Source of the DNA: Pictodentalium vernedei
Lineage: Eukaryota; Mollusca; Scaphopoda; Dentaliida; Dentaliidae
Reading direction: 5' to 3'
NCBI GenBank assembly: GCA_031216915.1
Contig: CM062297.1
Span: 529,874,971 to 529,938,970, forward strand
Length of the DNA stretch: 64,000 nucleotides
Position numbers and translations under genes: made by a program. Positions 35,128 through 46,571 of this stretch are shown here, piece by piece (position 1 is the first letter of the stretch; each line of letters starts with the position of its first letter). The notes beneath the pieces were generated by a model. It saw only the letters and a list, made by a program, of their open reading frames with translations, searched no databases and had not been told where the DNA came from.

Positions 35128-35235
35128 CTACAATATCTTGGAACATTGTCAATAAAGTCATACAAATATCAATGTCTGTAGAGCTTGCTCTTCAAGCTCA
35201 TTCCAATGGCATCCATATATATAAAAATATGAAAT

Positions 35236-37243
35236 GAAAGTGTCAATGACATTGTAGCTCAACTTGACAAACTTGAACTTGGTAAGTTATAAGTGAAATG
35301 GCAAAATTGAAGAACATTGGTACCAATGTTATTTGGTGAAATTTCAACATAGCAGCATTGTGTGTACACAATGTCTGAGTAATCCATGCATTTTCAAATG
35401 TAAACTGTAAGACTGGCTGAAGGAAGAATGTTGAAACACAAATGCAGTACGTTCAGAGGTTATTGTAAATGGCAACTTTTTTCACAGAAATGAATGCTAA
35501 TCAATAGCTCTTATCTAAAGGTCTCTCCTAATGAGCACAAGAAGTTCAAAAACAATCCCCTGATAAATGTGGCCTGCAGGCCATGTCAAAGAAGAATGTT
35601 GATGCACAAATGCAATAAATTCAAATATTGTTGCCAACAGCAACAGTTTTTGATAGAAATGAAAAAAAAATCGAAAGCTCCTATCTTTGTCACTCTGCAT
35701 AAGCATACAAAGTTTCAAAACAACCTGATAATGAATGCCCTCTCTGAGGCATGCCAAAGGAAGATGTTAATGCACAAATGCACTAAGTTTGAAGGTCATT
35801 GGTTGAGGCAATGTTTTTTTCTCTCTTTTTTATGGAAATTCATATATATACCCTGCAGAGAGTGCAAAAGGGATAAGTTGCTGCACAAATGCAGAAAGTT
35901 TAAAGGCTGGGCATAACGACAATAATTTTTTATGGAAATGAAAAAAAAACAAAAGCTCACATCTGGAGGTCACCCAAAACACACATCCAAGTTTCAAAGT
36001 GATTTGATCATAAATGTGTCCTGAAGGGTGTGCCAAAGGGAAATACTGAAGTCTGACTAAACTAAGATAAAAGGTCGTTGCCAGCGACAACATTTTTTGA
36101 CAGAAATGGAAGAAAATCGATAACTCCCATATAGATATCACCCCCACACAACCTCACCAAGTTTCCAAGGGATCCAATCATAAATAAGCCTGCAGGCATG
36201 TCAAAAGGAAATGTTGATGCATAACTGCACTAAGTTTTTACTAAGTTCATCAGATGCCATTGCCAATGGCAATTATTTTTGACGGAAAATAGCTCCCATC
36301 TAGAGGTCAAACCAAACAAGTACACCAAGTTTCAAAACGATCCAGTCAAAAATGGGCACTGATGGAAATATTGATGCATAACTGCACGAAGTTCATCGAA
36401 GGTCGTTGCCAGCAGCAACATTTTTTGACGGAAATTGAAGAAAATCACTAGCTCCCATCTAGAGGTAACACCAACAAGCATACAAAGTTTCAAACCGACC
36501 TGATCATACATGTAAATGTGCCCTGTAAGGCATATATTGATGCCAGACTAAACTAAGTTCAAAGGTCATTGTCAGCGGCAACATTTGTTTATGGAAATGG
36601 AAAAAAAATCAACCGCTCCATTCTAGAGGTCACTCTAAACAAGCATGCCAGATTTCAATGCAATCCGATCATAAATGTGCCCTGAGGGTGTGCCAAAGAG
36701 AAATATTGAGGTCTGACTAAACAAAGTTCTAAGAATGTTGCCAGCGGCAATGTTTTTTGACAGAAATCGGAAAAAATCGATAGCTCCCATCTAGAGGTCA
36801 TCCCAAATAAGTATACCAAGTTTCAAAGTGATCCAATAATAAATGTGCCAAAGGGAAATTTTGTTCATCAAAGGTCATTGCCAACGGCAACATTTCTTGG
36901 AAGATATCGAAGAAATTGCTAGCACCCATCTAGAGGTAACTCCAAACAAGCATACCAGTTTCAAACTGATCTGATCAAAAATGTACCCTGTAAGGCGTGC
37001 CAAAGGAATATATTGATGCCTGACTAAACTAAGTTCAAAGGTCATTGCCAGCGGCAACATTTGTTGACGGAAATGGAAGAAAATCGATAGCTCCCATCTA
37101 GAAATCACCCCAAACAAGCATGCGAGGTTTCAAAGCAATCCGATCAGAAATGTGCCCTGAAGGGTGTGCCAAAGGGAAATATTGAGGTCTGACTAAACGA
37201 AGTTCTTAGAACATTGCCCACGGCAACATTTTTTGATGGAAAT
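35236..37243 (+). mobile_element. H1 element, copy d (169-bp core variant), 3' end missing
   Basis: The 5' end is ATGAAAGTGTCAATGACATT then TAGCTCAACTTGACAAA. The core is the 169-bp variant with GCGGCAACATTTTTTGACGG, ATCGATAGCTCCCATCTAGA and CCAAGTTTCAAAGTGATCC. It breaks off after 'gatggaaat' at 37243, where the DIRS-like element begins. The matching 3' half was not found on the far side of that element. Confidence 0.8.
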
Positions 37244-37695
37244 ATAAATTTTATAGTAAATTTCCTTTCTTATTATACCTACCACAATTGCTTACTACAG
37301 GCTTGCACTACAGTAGAAGACTCTAACTCGGATAAAATACTCTCTATTTTAATCTTTCCCAAGAGATGTGGGAAAGAAAAGTGGTGTAAAAAACACCACG
37401 AAAAAATAAGCCAAAACTGGGCCGAGCGCAGTATGGGACACTCTTCCCTTAGTACAATTCCATGACTTCCGTTAACCAATGCACAGTGCAGTCATCAATT
37501 AATCATTCTTTTGAGTCCGCCAACATAGGAGTTATGTGATCAGCGGGGAGGAAGGATTCTTACCCGAAGAAGAAGATGGGAGGGCCTCCATGTAAACTAT
37601 TGCGGTAGGTATAATAAGAAAGGAAATTTACTATAAAATTTACATTTCTTATCAACCTACCTTACAATTGTTTACTACAAGCTGAATAGACAATA
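37244..37695. repeat. Terminal inverted repeat and internal complementary region of the DIRS-like element
   Basis: AAATTTTATAGTAAATTTCC at 37247 and onward is inverted perfectly over about 38 bp at 37595-37633, and imperfectly for some 15 bp more. The second copy then passes through AAATTT into a direct, diverged version (ACCTTACAATTGTTTACTAC). One end of a terminal repeat and the complement of a second end, joined at a short overlap, is what a DIRS internal complementary region looks like. The left terminal repeat expected near 41.85 kb was not found. Confidence 0.55.
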
Positions 37696-37734
37696 GGATG
37701 GAGGGAATCACATAACCAACCCACACATAACTCA

Positions 37735-38790
37735 ATTGCACTGAAACCATGGACAGAGGAAGAGATCCCTGGTCAGATCAAACCATATAGCATCACAAAC
37801 ATTAGTAAAAGACAATGAAAGATGAGGCATATGGTGATATGCGACGCACAGACAGAAAGGGCAGTAACAGCACGGAGCTGGAACTGACCCTGTAAGAAGC
37901 TGAATGGCTGGGATAGACAACAGCCTGAGCAGAAGAAAGAGGGCCCGTAGAACAAAGGTCCTCTGTCTGCTCCTGCAACTGTCGCAGATAAATGGAGAAG
38001 GTAACATTTCCCCAGTAGACTGCTCCAACAACATGACAGAGTTAGTATAAGCCCCGAGAGGAAGACAATGCACGCACCTCGTGGCATAAAAACGATTGGT
38101 AATACAATCGCCAGTAGCTAGGCGAGCGGAAGCTGCACGAATAGCAAGACAAATCCATCAAGAAATGGATTCAGGAGAGATTTGCCACCCCCCCCCCCCC
38201 CCCCCCCGAAGCAGAGCAGTGCCCAAGAAAGTGTCCATCTTGGAGTAAACTGAAAAGTTCTAGGCCTTTTCAAGGAGAAGTGCCGAACAAGCTTGGAGAG
38301 GCAAGGATGAGTGCCGATACGATGCTGTACTACATATGAAAAAGGTCTCCGAAGCATGGACTTGTACCCGTTGCTGGAGACCCCCAGAAACAAACATATA
38401 CCAGAAACTCTGCAATCAGTGTGATCGAAGGAGTGACAGAAGCAACAGAGTGATCGCACACCATTGACAGAAGAACCTTCTACTTAGCCACAGAGGCTAA
38501 ACCAGTGGAGTGAGTGCCTCCTTGAAGAAGAAAAGCAACTCCACTGCTCGTCTCAAAAAAACCCCACTACTACGCAGACAGGACCCGATAAAAGACATGC
38601 GCGAAGGCACAATGAAGTGAGGTCGACCTGAAACCTCCTCGGGTGACTTTGGCAAAGAAAGTCGTGAAATAGAGGGAGACATGCCGGAACCACCGCTAAC
38701 AGAGAGTGGAGCAGATTGATCCACACCCACCGAGGCAACAGGGGTGTGATCAAAAGGATTTGACAACTGCAGGTTCATATCTGGGCTAGA
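37735..38790 (-). pseudogene. Tyrosine recombinase region of the DIRS-like element (decayed)
   Basis: Minus-strand frames follow the RNase H. A Ser/Pro-rich linker (38778-38497) leads to a segment (38459-38118) with VSSNGYKSMLRRPFSYVV and TPRWTLSWALL, resembling the N-terminal half of DIRS/Ngaro tyrosine recombinases. After a frameshift near 38118 the C-terminal half (to 37735) contains ATGDCITNRF, RTFVLRALFLLL and a degraded stretch where the His/Arg/Tyr catalytic box is expected. I cannot point to an intact Arg-His-Arg-Tyr set. A poly-C tract (38189-38207) inserts a run of glycines. The position after RT-RNase H supports the call more than the residues do. Confidence 0.55.
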
Positions 38791-39019
38791 ACCTGAGGCA
38801 GAATCGGAACCAGCAGGAAGGCGTAACTAACAAGACCGTTCCAAAGGAAGGACAAAGCGTCCATGACAAAAGCCAGAGCATCTGGACATGGGGACACGAA
38901 AATGTCCACCTGATGGTTCCGAGTCGCAAAGATATCAATCTGGGGATGACACCAGATATCGCAAAGAGACTGGAACAGCGCCATGGGGAGCATCCACCGA
39001 TGGAAAAGAACCTGCCCTG

Positions 39020-40140
39020 TCAGGACAGGGAGTCAGCTAGGGAGGTCAGACGACCGCGAAAGTGACAAACCACCACTCCGGCGTTGACATCCTGAGCGAG
39101 CAGTAGAAGATCCTGAACCAATGAATACATGGGAACATAGTGCGTGCCAACCTGGTTCTGAATGTAAACAACCACCGTAGAATTGTCAGACCACAGAAGG
39201 ACCTGACAATTCGAAGAGTGGGGGATCCACTGCCGGAAACACAGAAGAAGTGCAAGAAGCTCCTTCTGGTTGACATGAAGAGCTGCTAGACCCTGGTCCC
39301 ATGACCCATGAAGGAAAAGACCTAGAGGATCCAACATCACACCCCATCCGAGATCGCTGGCGATTACCGTCAGAACACGATCTGACGTGGGGAAGTCCAA
39401 TGGAACTTCCTGCATAATCCACTGAACATCTGTCAGGGGAGAAGGTGACGAGGAAGAGACTCCAGTAACAGAAACACCAGAATCAGAGGATCGACATTCT
39501 GCCTCCAACAATTGGGCAAAAAGTGTTGGAGAGGTCAGACATGCAGTCGACATAGAGGAATGAGATCCGTCACCGAAACGCAGAGACCAAGCAAACGGGG
39601 AAGACTCCGAGCTGATGAAGTCCATCCCAGATGACAAGACGGAGGAGGGACCAGGTCCGACTTGTCTCCGTTGGCTCTGAACCCTAGTGACATGAGTAGG
39701 CTCAACAGTGTGAAGTCATCAGACTCCAGAAAAGCAGCTTTGGATTGCCTCTGGAGGATATCAACTAGACAAGCCGAAGAAGACACCCTGGACTGTGTGC
39801 GATGTAAGACTAACACATGCGACACCAGACATGTGAAGGCCCAATTATCCAGGCCGAGACCACAGCGAATGGCCTTGAACTGGAAAACATCCTGGGGAAA
39901 GGAGCGGCGAACCGATCTGAAAGTCTCCATGCTGAACTGAGGAGCAATGATAGACTACGTCAGAATACTCAGATCGATAACCCATCTGAGTCGGCCGTCC
40001 TTCTTCGGCACCAAGAACATGCGGGAACAAAATCCCACTGAAAGAAAGTTCTTGATGACCTTGATTGCCTCCTTTGCCAGGAGATCGCCTATCTCCATGA
40101 TCAAAAGTTCCCAACGTGTAACGTTGAAAGGGACTCATGT
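39020..40140 (-). pseudogene. DIRS-type reverse transcriptase and RNase H (decayed)
   Basis: On the minus strand RT is recognisable from about 40030 with VPKKDGRLRWVIDLSIL, then METFRSV (39930) and FTCLVSHVLVLHR. The catalytic YxDD is replaced by CLVD at about 39758-39775, so the enzyme would be dead. The thumb (SLGFRANGDKSDLVPP) follows, with frameshifts between parts. RNase H occupies roughly 39415-39030: ASDLGWGVML, HVNQKELLALLL, WSDNSTVVVYIQNQ and a C-terminal FRGRLTSLADSLS, with its Asp/Glu catalytic residues retained. This RNase H type is characteristic of DIRS/Ngaro retrotransposons. It is not viral. Confidence 0.8.
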
Positions 40141-41850
40141 TGGAAGAGGCACTCTCTACTTAGTGGAATGCCTCAACCTGGGACGAAATCGAGGTGACTA
40201 CTGCCGACACCTACCCCACCCTGTGAGTGAGTAGAAGTGGCGGTAAGAGGATCAGCCCTTAGCCTCACAGAGAAAGCAGAAGGGTACTTGTTAGGCTTTG
40301 GACAGCGCCTGCCTCCAACAGAAGGCCGATCAAGCTGACTAAGCAGCAGCAGATCAATGGAATGACAAAGGGAGCCATCCCGGACCGTCACCACAGAACC
40401 ATGGAATAGTCGCAGACCCGCCGAAAAGAGGCAGATCGAAGAACACCGCACTGCCTCTCAAGAAGGGGACGTCTTGTGTCCAGCAGAGCGTACCTGCAAA
40501 CTATTTCCATGTTAGCCGCGTTACAGGCATGTGTGTGAGAAGATGCATGAGCGCCTTGAACAGCACACACAAAACAAAACCTGTTTGTCGTCAAACTCAT
40601 CTGGGAGCAGATAAAGAGCAAAGCAGAGACGACATGATTGAAGAGAGAACGCATTCCAGCAACCCCCCGATAAGCCCAACCTGGACTCCAGAGTCTCCAT
40701 ATGGCTGAGGAGTTGGAGTCCCAATCCAAGACTGCCAAAGTCTGGCAGACTGACGGATTGGCAAAACCGTAGGAACGATAACGCACCAGAGGCAAAACGT
40801 GTCAACCTTGATGAAGAACAACATCTTCATAGCCTTGGAACTCAGCTTGGAGTCCAAAGCAGAAAATGCTTCAACCACCTGTACAGACAGGCTCGGTCGA
40901 GGCGCCCAGAAGCATGTTGCTCCACAGACTGTAGGCGTGCGACCGATGATCGCAGCCGGGCTGACACTGTCGGCTGGTTTGACGGTTTGAGACCAGGAAG
41001 GAACCCAAACACAAATTCAAGAGCTGCCCCTAAGTCAGAAGACTGTTGGCTCTCGACGTCAGGAATGTCAGACTCAAACCCACGGCTCGGAAGACACATA
41101 GCCCATTAGGGGCAAACCAGCAGACACCTCCCATGGTGTAGGCACACCAGGGGATCAGAAAGTGGCCTGTTTCCAATCCCAGGAGGTGGCGCCACAGGGG
41201 ACGCCCGGAAACCACTCATAGCCTTGCTGGAAGCAATGGAAAAGGCTCTTGGAGAGAACCTAAGTGAGCAAGGAGAGGGCCTCCCTCAGCTCACTGACTG
41301 TCAGAACGCAACAACGTGAGAACGAACCGACAAAGTGGCTTCACTCCTGACCCATTTACCAGCGAAGGGTCACGATCCTCAAATACACCCAATGCAGGAC
41401 GACGGGCTGCAGCCGAAAACATTCAAAGGCAGATGTGTATTGGGGTAATATCACATACCCTGAGGATCAACAGAGCGGAAACTCAGGAGAGTTGCCGCGG
41501 ACCTCTGTGGGACAGAAGGTCCAGGCTGCACAAAAAGTGTTGGTCACACACTCAGATGTTCATGACTCCACCATGAACATCCGAATCCAATGAGAAAAAC
41601 TGAGGTACTCGACGGCTGAGAGACCACAGTAGAGGTTTCGGCTGGCAGCCTCTTCCAACTTCGCCAAGTTGAAGTCAGGGAAGGCTGAGGCTAATACCCC
41701 ACGTCTATACTACCAGACATCCCTGCAGTCCTCTGCAGGGATAAAACTGCTGTGCTCAATGGCTGAGAGGACACAGCATGGGGGTTCGGTCGGCAGCCAC
41801 TTCCGAGTTGAAGTCAGGGAAGGCTGAGGCCGATACCCCACATTTTAAAG
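40141..41850 (-). pseudogene. Probable gag-like/5' region of the DIRS-like element
   Basis: Minus-strand open frames of 60-135 codons tile this stretch in more than one phase and share base composition with the RT region. They include LLERQCGVLRSASF near 40440. No named domain was recognised. Near the 5' side a block of about 90 bp ('ggcagcc.cttcc...gaagtcagggaaggctgagg') occurs twice, at about 41609-41702 and 41757-41847. Assigned by position, upstream of RT in the same orientation. Confidence 0.45.
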
Positions 41851-41948
41851 TATCTATTATAAGTTTTAACAAAATATGAAGTACTTACATGTTTGTTTGA
41901 ATTAAATACCACAGCGAAAAATATCCTTCATAATCCTTCATAATATCA

Positions 41949-43476
41949 AATGAAAGTGTCAATGACACTGTAGCTCAACTTGACAAACTTGAACTTGGTA
42001 ATTAGTTATAAATGAAATGGCAAAATTGAAGATCATTGGTACCAATGTCATTTTTTTTGCCAGTGGCAACATTTTTTGACAGAAACCGAAGAAAATCGAT
42101 AGCTCCCATCTAGAGGCCTCCCCAAACAGGCGTGCCAGGTTTCAAAGCAATCCGATCATAAATGTGCCCTGTAGGGTGTACAAAAGGGAAATATTGTGGT
42201 CTGACTAGACTAAATTCTCAGAACGTTGGCTATGGCAACATTTTTTGAAGGAAATGGAAGAAAATCGATAGCTCCCATCTAGAGGTCACCGTAAATACGC
42301 ATACCAGGTTTCAAAGCAATCAAATCATAAATATGCCCTGTAGGGTGTGCCAAAGGGAAATATTGTGGTCTGACTAAACTGAGTTCTAAAAACGTTGGCC
42401 GCGGCAACATTTTTTGACGGAAATTAAAGAAAATCGATAGCTCCCATCTAGAGGTCACCCCAAACAAGCATGCCAGGTTTCAAAGCAATCTGATCATAAA
42501 TGGGCCCTGTAGGATGTGGCAAAGGGAACTATTGAGGTCTGACTAAACTAAGTTCTACGAACGTTGGCCGTGGCAACATTTTTTGCCGGAAATTGAAGAA
42601 AATTGATAGCTCCTATCTAGAGGTCACCCTAAATAAGCATACCAGGTTTCAAAGCAATCAAATCATAAATGTGCACCGTAGGGTGTGCCAAAGGGAAATA
42701 TTGTGGTTTGACTAAACTAAGTTCTAAGAACGTTGGCCGCGGCAACATTTTTTGACGGAAATTGAAGAAAATCGATAGCTCCCATCTAGAGGTCACCCCA
42801 AACAAGCATGCCAGGTTTCAAAGCAATCCGATTATAAATGTACCCTGTAGGGTGTGCCAAAGGGAAATATTGAGTCTTCTGACTGAACTAAGTTCTAAGA
42901 ATGTTGGCCGCGGCAACATTTTTTGATAGAAATTGAAGAAAATCGATAGCTCCCATCTAGAGGTCTCCTCAAACAAGCATACCAGGTTTCAAAGCAATCT
43001 GATCATAAATGTGCCCTGTAGGGTGTGCCAAAGGGAAATATTGAGGTCTGACTAAACTAAGTTCTACGAACGTTGGCCGTGGCAACATTTTTTGCCAGAA
43101 ATTGAAGAAAACCGATAGCTCCCATCTAGAGGTCACCCTAAATAAGCATACCAGGTTTCAAAGCAATCAAATCATAAATGTACCCTGTAGGATGTGCCAA
43201 AGGGAAATATTGTGGTTTGACTAAACTAAGTTCTAAGAACATTGGCCGCGGCAACATTTTTTGACGGAAATTGAAGAAAATCGATAGCTCCCATCTAGAG
43301 GTCACTCCAAACAAGCATACCAAGTTTCAAAGTAATCTGATCATAAATGCGACCTGTGAGGAGTGCCAAAGGAAATTGTGGACGTACGTACTAACGTACT
43401 AACATACTAATGTACGCCGACGGACGAGAAGTGATGGCAATAGCTCAGCTTGACTTTGTCAAGTTGAGCTAAAAAT
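41949..43476 (+). mobile_element. H1 element, copy e (169-bp core variant), complete
   Basis: The 5' end has ATGAAAGTGTCAATGACACT, then TAGCTCAACTTGACAAA. The core landmark GGCAACATTTTTT occurs at 42403, 42572, 42741, 42912, 43081 and 43250, that is every 169-171 bp. The 3' tail has an ACGTACTAACGTACTAA microsatellite, then TAGCTCAGCTTGAC-TTT-GTCAAGTTGAGCTA as a hairpin, then AAAAAT. The 3' arm is the inverse of the 5' subterminal repeat. This copy shows the whole plan without interruption. Confidence 0.88.
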
Positions 43477-43735
43477 TATCCAGAATTATATACTCATAAG
43501 CAAGAATAAGTCCACCCAGCACCACGAACTGATGAACTGATTGGAAAATACTGTGGTCAATTTCAGGATTGTTTTTCGCTTCGTGCTTATTAAAACATGA
43601 CTTTGTGTACTTGTTTCTTTTGTAATTGCATTGAAATGATAGTTGTTAACAATTATTTGAGTGTTTATGTTTGTTTACTGTTTAGCATTGATATGACTTC
43701 ACTAATTCTTTGTGCGTTCTTCAACTGAAACAGGA
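43477..43735. other. Unassigned spacer
   Basis: No recognised feature lies between H1-e and H3. Confidence 0.35.
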
Positions 43736-44850
43736 GCACCGCTGGGCATTGCATCATACGCCCGTGAACTGTTCAAATTGTACCATTTTAACACATTTGC
43801 AATTTTTTTTGAGTGCGAGAAATTTATACTGGCATATATATATATGTTACGGTCAGACTTTGAAATCAGTGATTTTGTGAAATGACTAAATTTTTCAGTC
43901 ATTTGAGAAAAAGACTAACAAGTTTGAAGCCAATCGAAAAACAAATACTAAAGTTATCATCCGGAAACCAAATATTTGACGAAGAATTCTAAGTCCAACA
44001 GGGGCCATAATTCAGGCAAAAATTGTTCAGACCGACCCCATATTCGAACTTGACCTGTATTTTGTTGTGATTAAACCACATACCGAGTTTGGAGCCGATC
44101 GGAAAACAAATACTAAAGTTATCATCCGGAAACCAAATATTTGACGAATTCTAAGTCCAACAGGGGCCATAATTCAGGCAAAAATTGTTCAGACCGACCC
44201 CATATTCAAACTTGACCTGTATTTTGTTGTGATTAAACCACATACCAAATTTGGAGCCGATCGGAAAACAAATACTAAAGTTATCATCCGGAAACCAAAT
44301 ATTTGACGAATTCTAAGTCCAACAGGGGACATAATTCAGGCGAAAAATGTTCGGACCGGCCCAATATTCAAACTTGACCTGTATTTTGTTGTGATTGAAC
44401 CACATACCACATTTGGAGCCGATCGGAAAACAAATACTAAAGTTATCATCCGGAAACCAAATATTTGACAAATCCTAAGTCCAACTGGGGCCATAATTCA
44501 GGCGAAAAATGTTCGGACCGACCCCATATTCGAACTTGACCTGTATTTTGTTGTGATTAAACCACATACCACATTTGGAGCCGATCGGAAAACAAATACT
44601 AAAGTTATCATCCGGAAACCAAATATTTGACGAATCCTAAGTCCAACTGGGGGCCATAATTCAGGCGAAAAATGTTCGGACCGACCCCATATTTGAACTT
44701 GACCTGTATTTTGTTGTGATTAAACCACATACCACATTTGGAGCCGATTGGAAAGCAAATACTAAAGTTATTGTTCGGAAACCAAATGGACGGACGCACG
44801 GACGGACAATGCCATACTATAATACGTCCCGTTTTTCAAACGGGCGTATA
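43736..44850 (+). mobile_element. H3 element: about 163-bp core, GACG tail, 3' hairpin
   Basis: The 5' part contains CATCATACGCCCGTGAACTG. The core has about five units with ATATTTGAC at 43972, 44137, 44299, 44461 and 44633. Each unit has GGAGCCGATCGGAAAACAAA and CAGGGGCCATAATTCAGGC. A short GGACGCACGGACGGACAA tail leads to the hairpin TACGTCCCGTTTTTCAAACG (44818-44850), whose outer arm ACGGGCGTAT is the inverse of the 5' ATACGCCCGT. A clear 5' hairpin was not seen. Architecture as in H1, H2 and H4. Confidence 0.75.
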
Positions 44851-45160
44851 ATAATTACTGTTAATAATTATGTGTTGTTTATAAAATGTACCTTTGTACT
44901 GTTTGTAACTTGTTCTTTGAAGCTTTGTCATCTTAGCACGTTCGACCGGACAAAACACGACCAACTGTCGCATTATACATATAAAAATATCGTGATATTC
45001 AGCTACGAATGTGATGCAAATATCTCCCAAACAGCACATTATTAGCCTGACCAGGTTTCCACTTTATTGAAGGCTGTACTGTATGTAGCACCTTAATGAT
45101 TGGTATTTTCACAGATAAAAAATGAAAAGAAAATGTTGCTACTTATCATCATTATACATG
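44851..45160. other. Unassigned spacer
   Basis: Nothing was recognised. Short open frames on both strands overlap each other. Confidence 0.35.
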
Positions 45161-45162
45161 TA

Positions 45163-45475
45163 CAGTTAAAACTAGAAGTACTGTCATGAATTGCGCGCTT
45201 ATCTTGACACAATTTCGCACAGGAATTGTGTGCAATTTTCCTATTGAAAATACCCAAATTACCACAGAGTCTTGCCATTACTCACAGCGAACACAAGCAA
45301 TGTTTCAGCCAATGGACCTCCGGCTTAAACCCGGAGGTCCATTGGCTGAACCATTGCTTGTGCATAGGCTGTGTAGAGAATTTGGTAGCCTTTCATATGA
45401 CCTAACGCGCCGATAAATGCGCTTAATGGCGAGGTGTTTGCGCGCAATTGATGACAGGACTTCTAGTGTTAACTG
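45163..45475. mobile_element. Tc1/mariner-like MITE (M4) with a 70-bp central palindrome
   Basis: The left end CAGTTAAAACTAGAAG and the right end, reversed, CAGTTAACACTAGAAG agree over about 35 bp with three mismatches. TA flanks it at 45161-45162 and 45476-45477. The centre (about 45292-45362) is a near-perfect palindrome with arms of about 33 bp (CAGCCAATGGACCTCCGG and inverse) and a 5-7 base loop. 313 bp and non-coding. Confidence 0.85.
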
Positions 45476-45499
45476 TATATTTCAATCTCACAAAAATGC

Positions 45500-45965
45500 A
45501 AGGGTATTCAGAGCTGGAAATGTAGTTTTAAGCTCCCGTGAAGTCAGAGACGGGAGTAAATTGCACCCGTAAAATGTTAGTATATGAATTTTCGAGGAAA
45601 TACTGTCACCAAACACCAGAAACCTTAACCCTTTAAACTCTAGTGGTATCTTCCATGACAGTTCAATGGCAGCAATTAGAAAAGTCCATATTCATTATTT
45701 GGGTTAGACCAATCAATATTTTCAATGTGCAGCCACGAGCTGCACGTTGAAAATATTGATTGGTCTGCTCCACACATTTACTGAACAGCCACCCTTTATA
45801 ATGACGTTATGACATATGATGTTCCTGGCTGGAAAAGTGGCCATTCAGGTTCAAAGGGTTAAATGTATAAGGAACGGCTGAATTATGACAGTAAGCTGCC
45901 ACTGGCCATGGAGTGCTGTGCTACTTTCTCAAAACAACACACATTTATATGCCCTCACAGTATAT
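45500..45965 (-). repeat. Dispersed repeat R, copy 2, interrupted by MITE M3-c
   Basis: The reverse complement matches 1960-2215 on both sides of the MITE (see copy 1). This gives an empty-site/filled-site pair inside one window. Confidence 0.65.
45629..45858 (-). mobile_element. TTAA-type MITE, family M3, copy c
   Basis: Perfect TTAA lies on both sides (45625-45628 and 45859-45862). The ends are CCCTTTAAACTCTAG and, reversed, CCCTTTGAACCTGAATGG. A central inverted pair (CAATCAATATTTTCAATGTG / inverse) surrounds CCACGAGC. The site is filled relative to repeat R copy 1. Strand is relative to repeat R. Confidence 0.88.
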
Positions 45966-45997
45966 TTATATTATTTGCCTAGTACAATGTAGCTGTA

Positions 45998-46077
45998 CAG
46001 TACCTCCTTAAATAAGTTGTATGATAACAATGAAATGTTACTGTGATTTTCCTACAACTTATTTAAGGAGATACTGT
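45998..46077. repeat. 80-bp inverted repeat
   Basis: The arm CAGTACCTCCTTAAATAAGT plus TGTA (45998-46021) is inverted at 46053-46077 with one mismatch, around a 30-base loop. It may be a very small MITE or a hairpin. No target duplication was identified. Confidence 0.75.
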
Positions 46078-46571
46078 GCAGTTACTTGCAGAATATTTTT
46101 ACATGTTTGAACTGTCAGAAAAAAAGCAAAGTACATGTATAACCATGCATTATTGCAGTTATCCTGCAGTCATATCTTTCCGCAAATGACAACAGATTAT
46201 CACACTTTCCATCACCTCTCCACTGATGCACAGAGAAGTGATGTTATGAAAAACATCCATTTTGGATTGTCTGCCACACATTGTACTGAATAATTACTCC
46301 AACAACAAAATTACAATAATGATATGGTTTTGAGAAGTGGCGCTCATCTGTCTGTTTTCAAAACCAAACACTACCACTTGACCTGGTTAAAAATATATAT
46401 GATCATTCCAGAAAAACTGCTGCTTAGTTTCACAAAAAATAGGAAATTTATTGATGCACATATACATGTAAAGGAAAAAGTGATAATATCTAACCAGTTC
46501 TGGGATTTTCTGCTGAAAACCATAATAAAATATACTCCTTTTATTTTGTAACTTTTAAACGATTAACTGAA
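46078..46571. other. Unassigned sequence
   Basis: No recognised feature. Confidence 0.35.

Noticed and set aside
35494-35916. 140-codon open frame rich in Lys, Cys and His
   Set aside because: It lies entirely inside H1-d core units, and its apparent Cys/His pattern repeats with the minisatellite.
38118-41576. Plus-strand frames opposite the DIRS-like element
   Set aside because: Shadows of the minus-strand RT/RNase H/recombinase region. The minus-strand reading has recognisable motifs.
41860-41948. Left inverted terminal repeat of the DIRS-like element
   Set aside because: The sequence there does not match the inverse of 37247-37690. Left as missing rather than forced.
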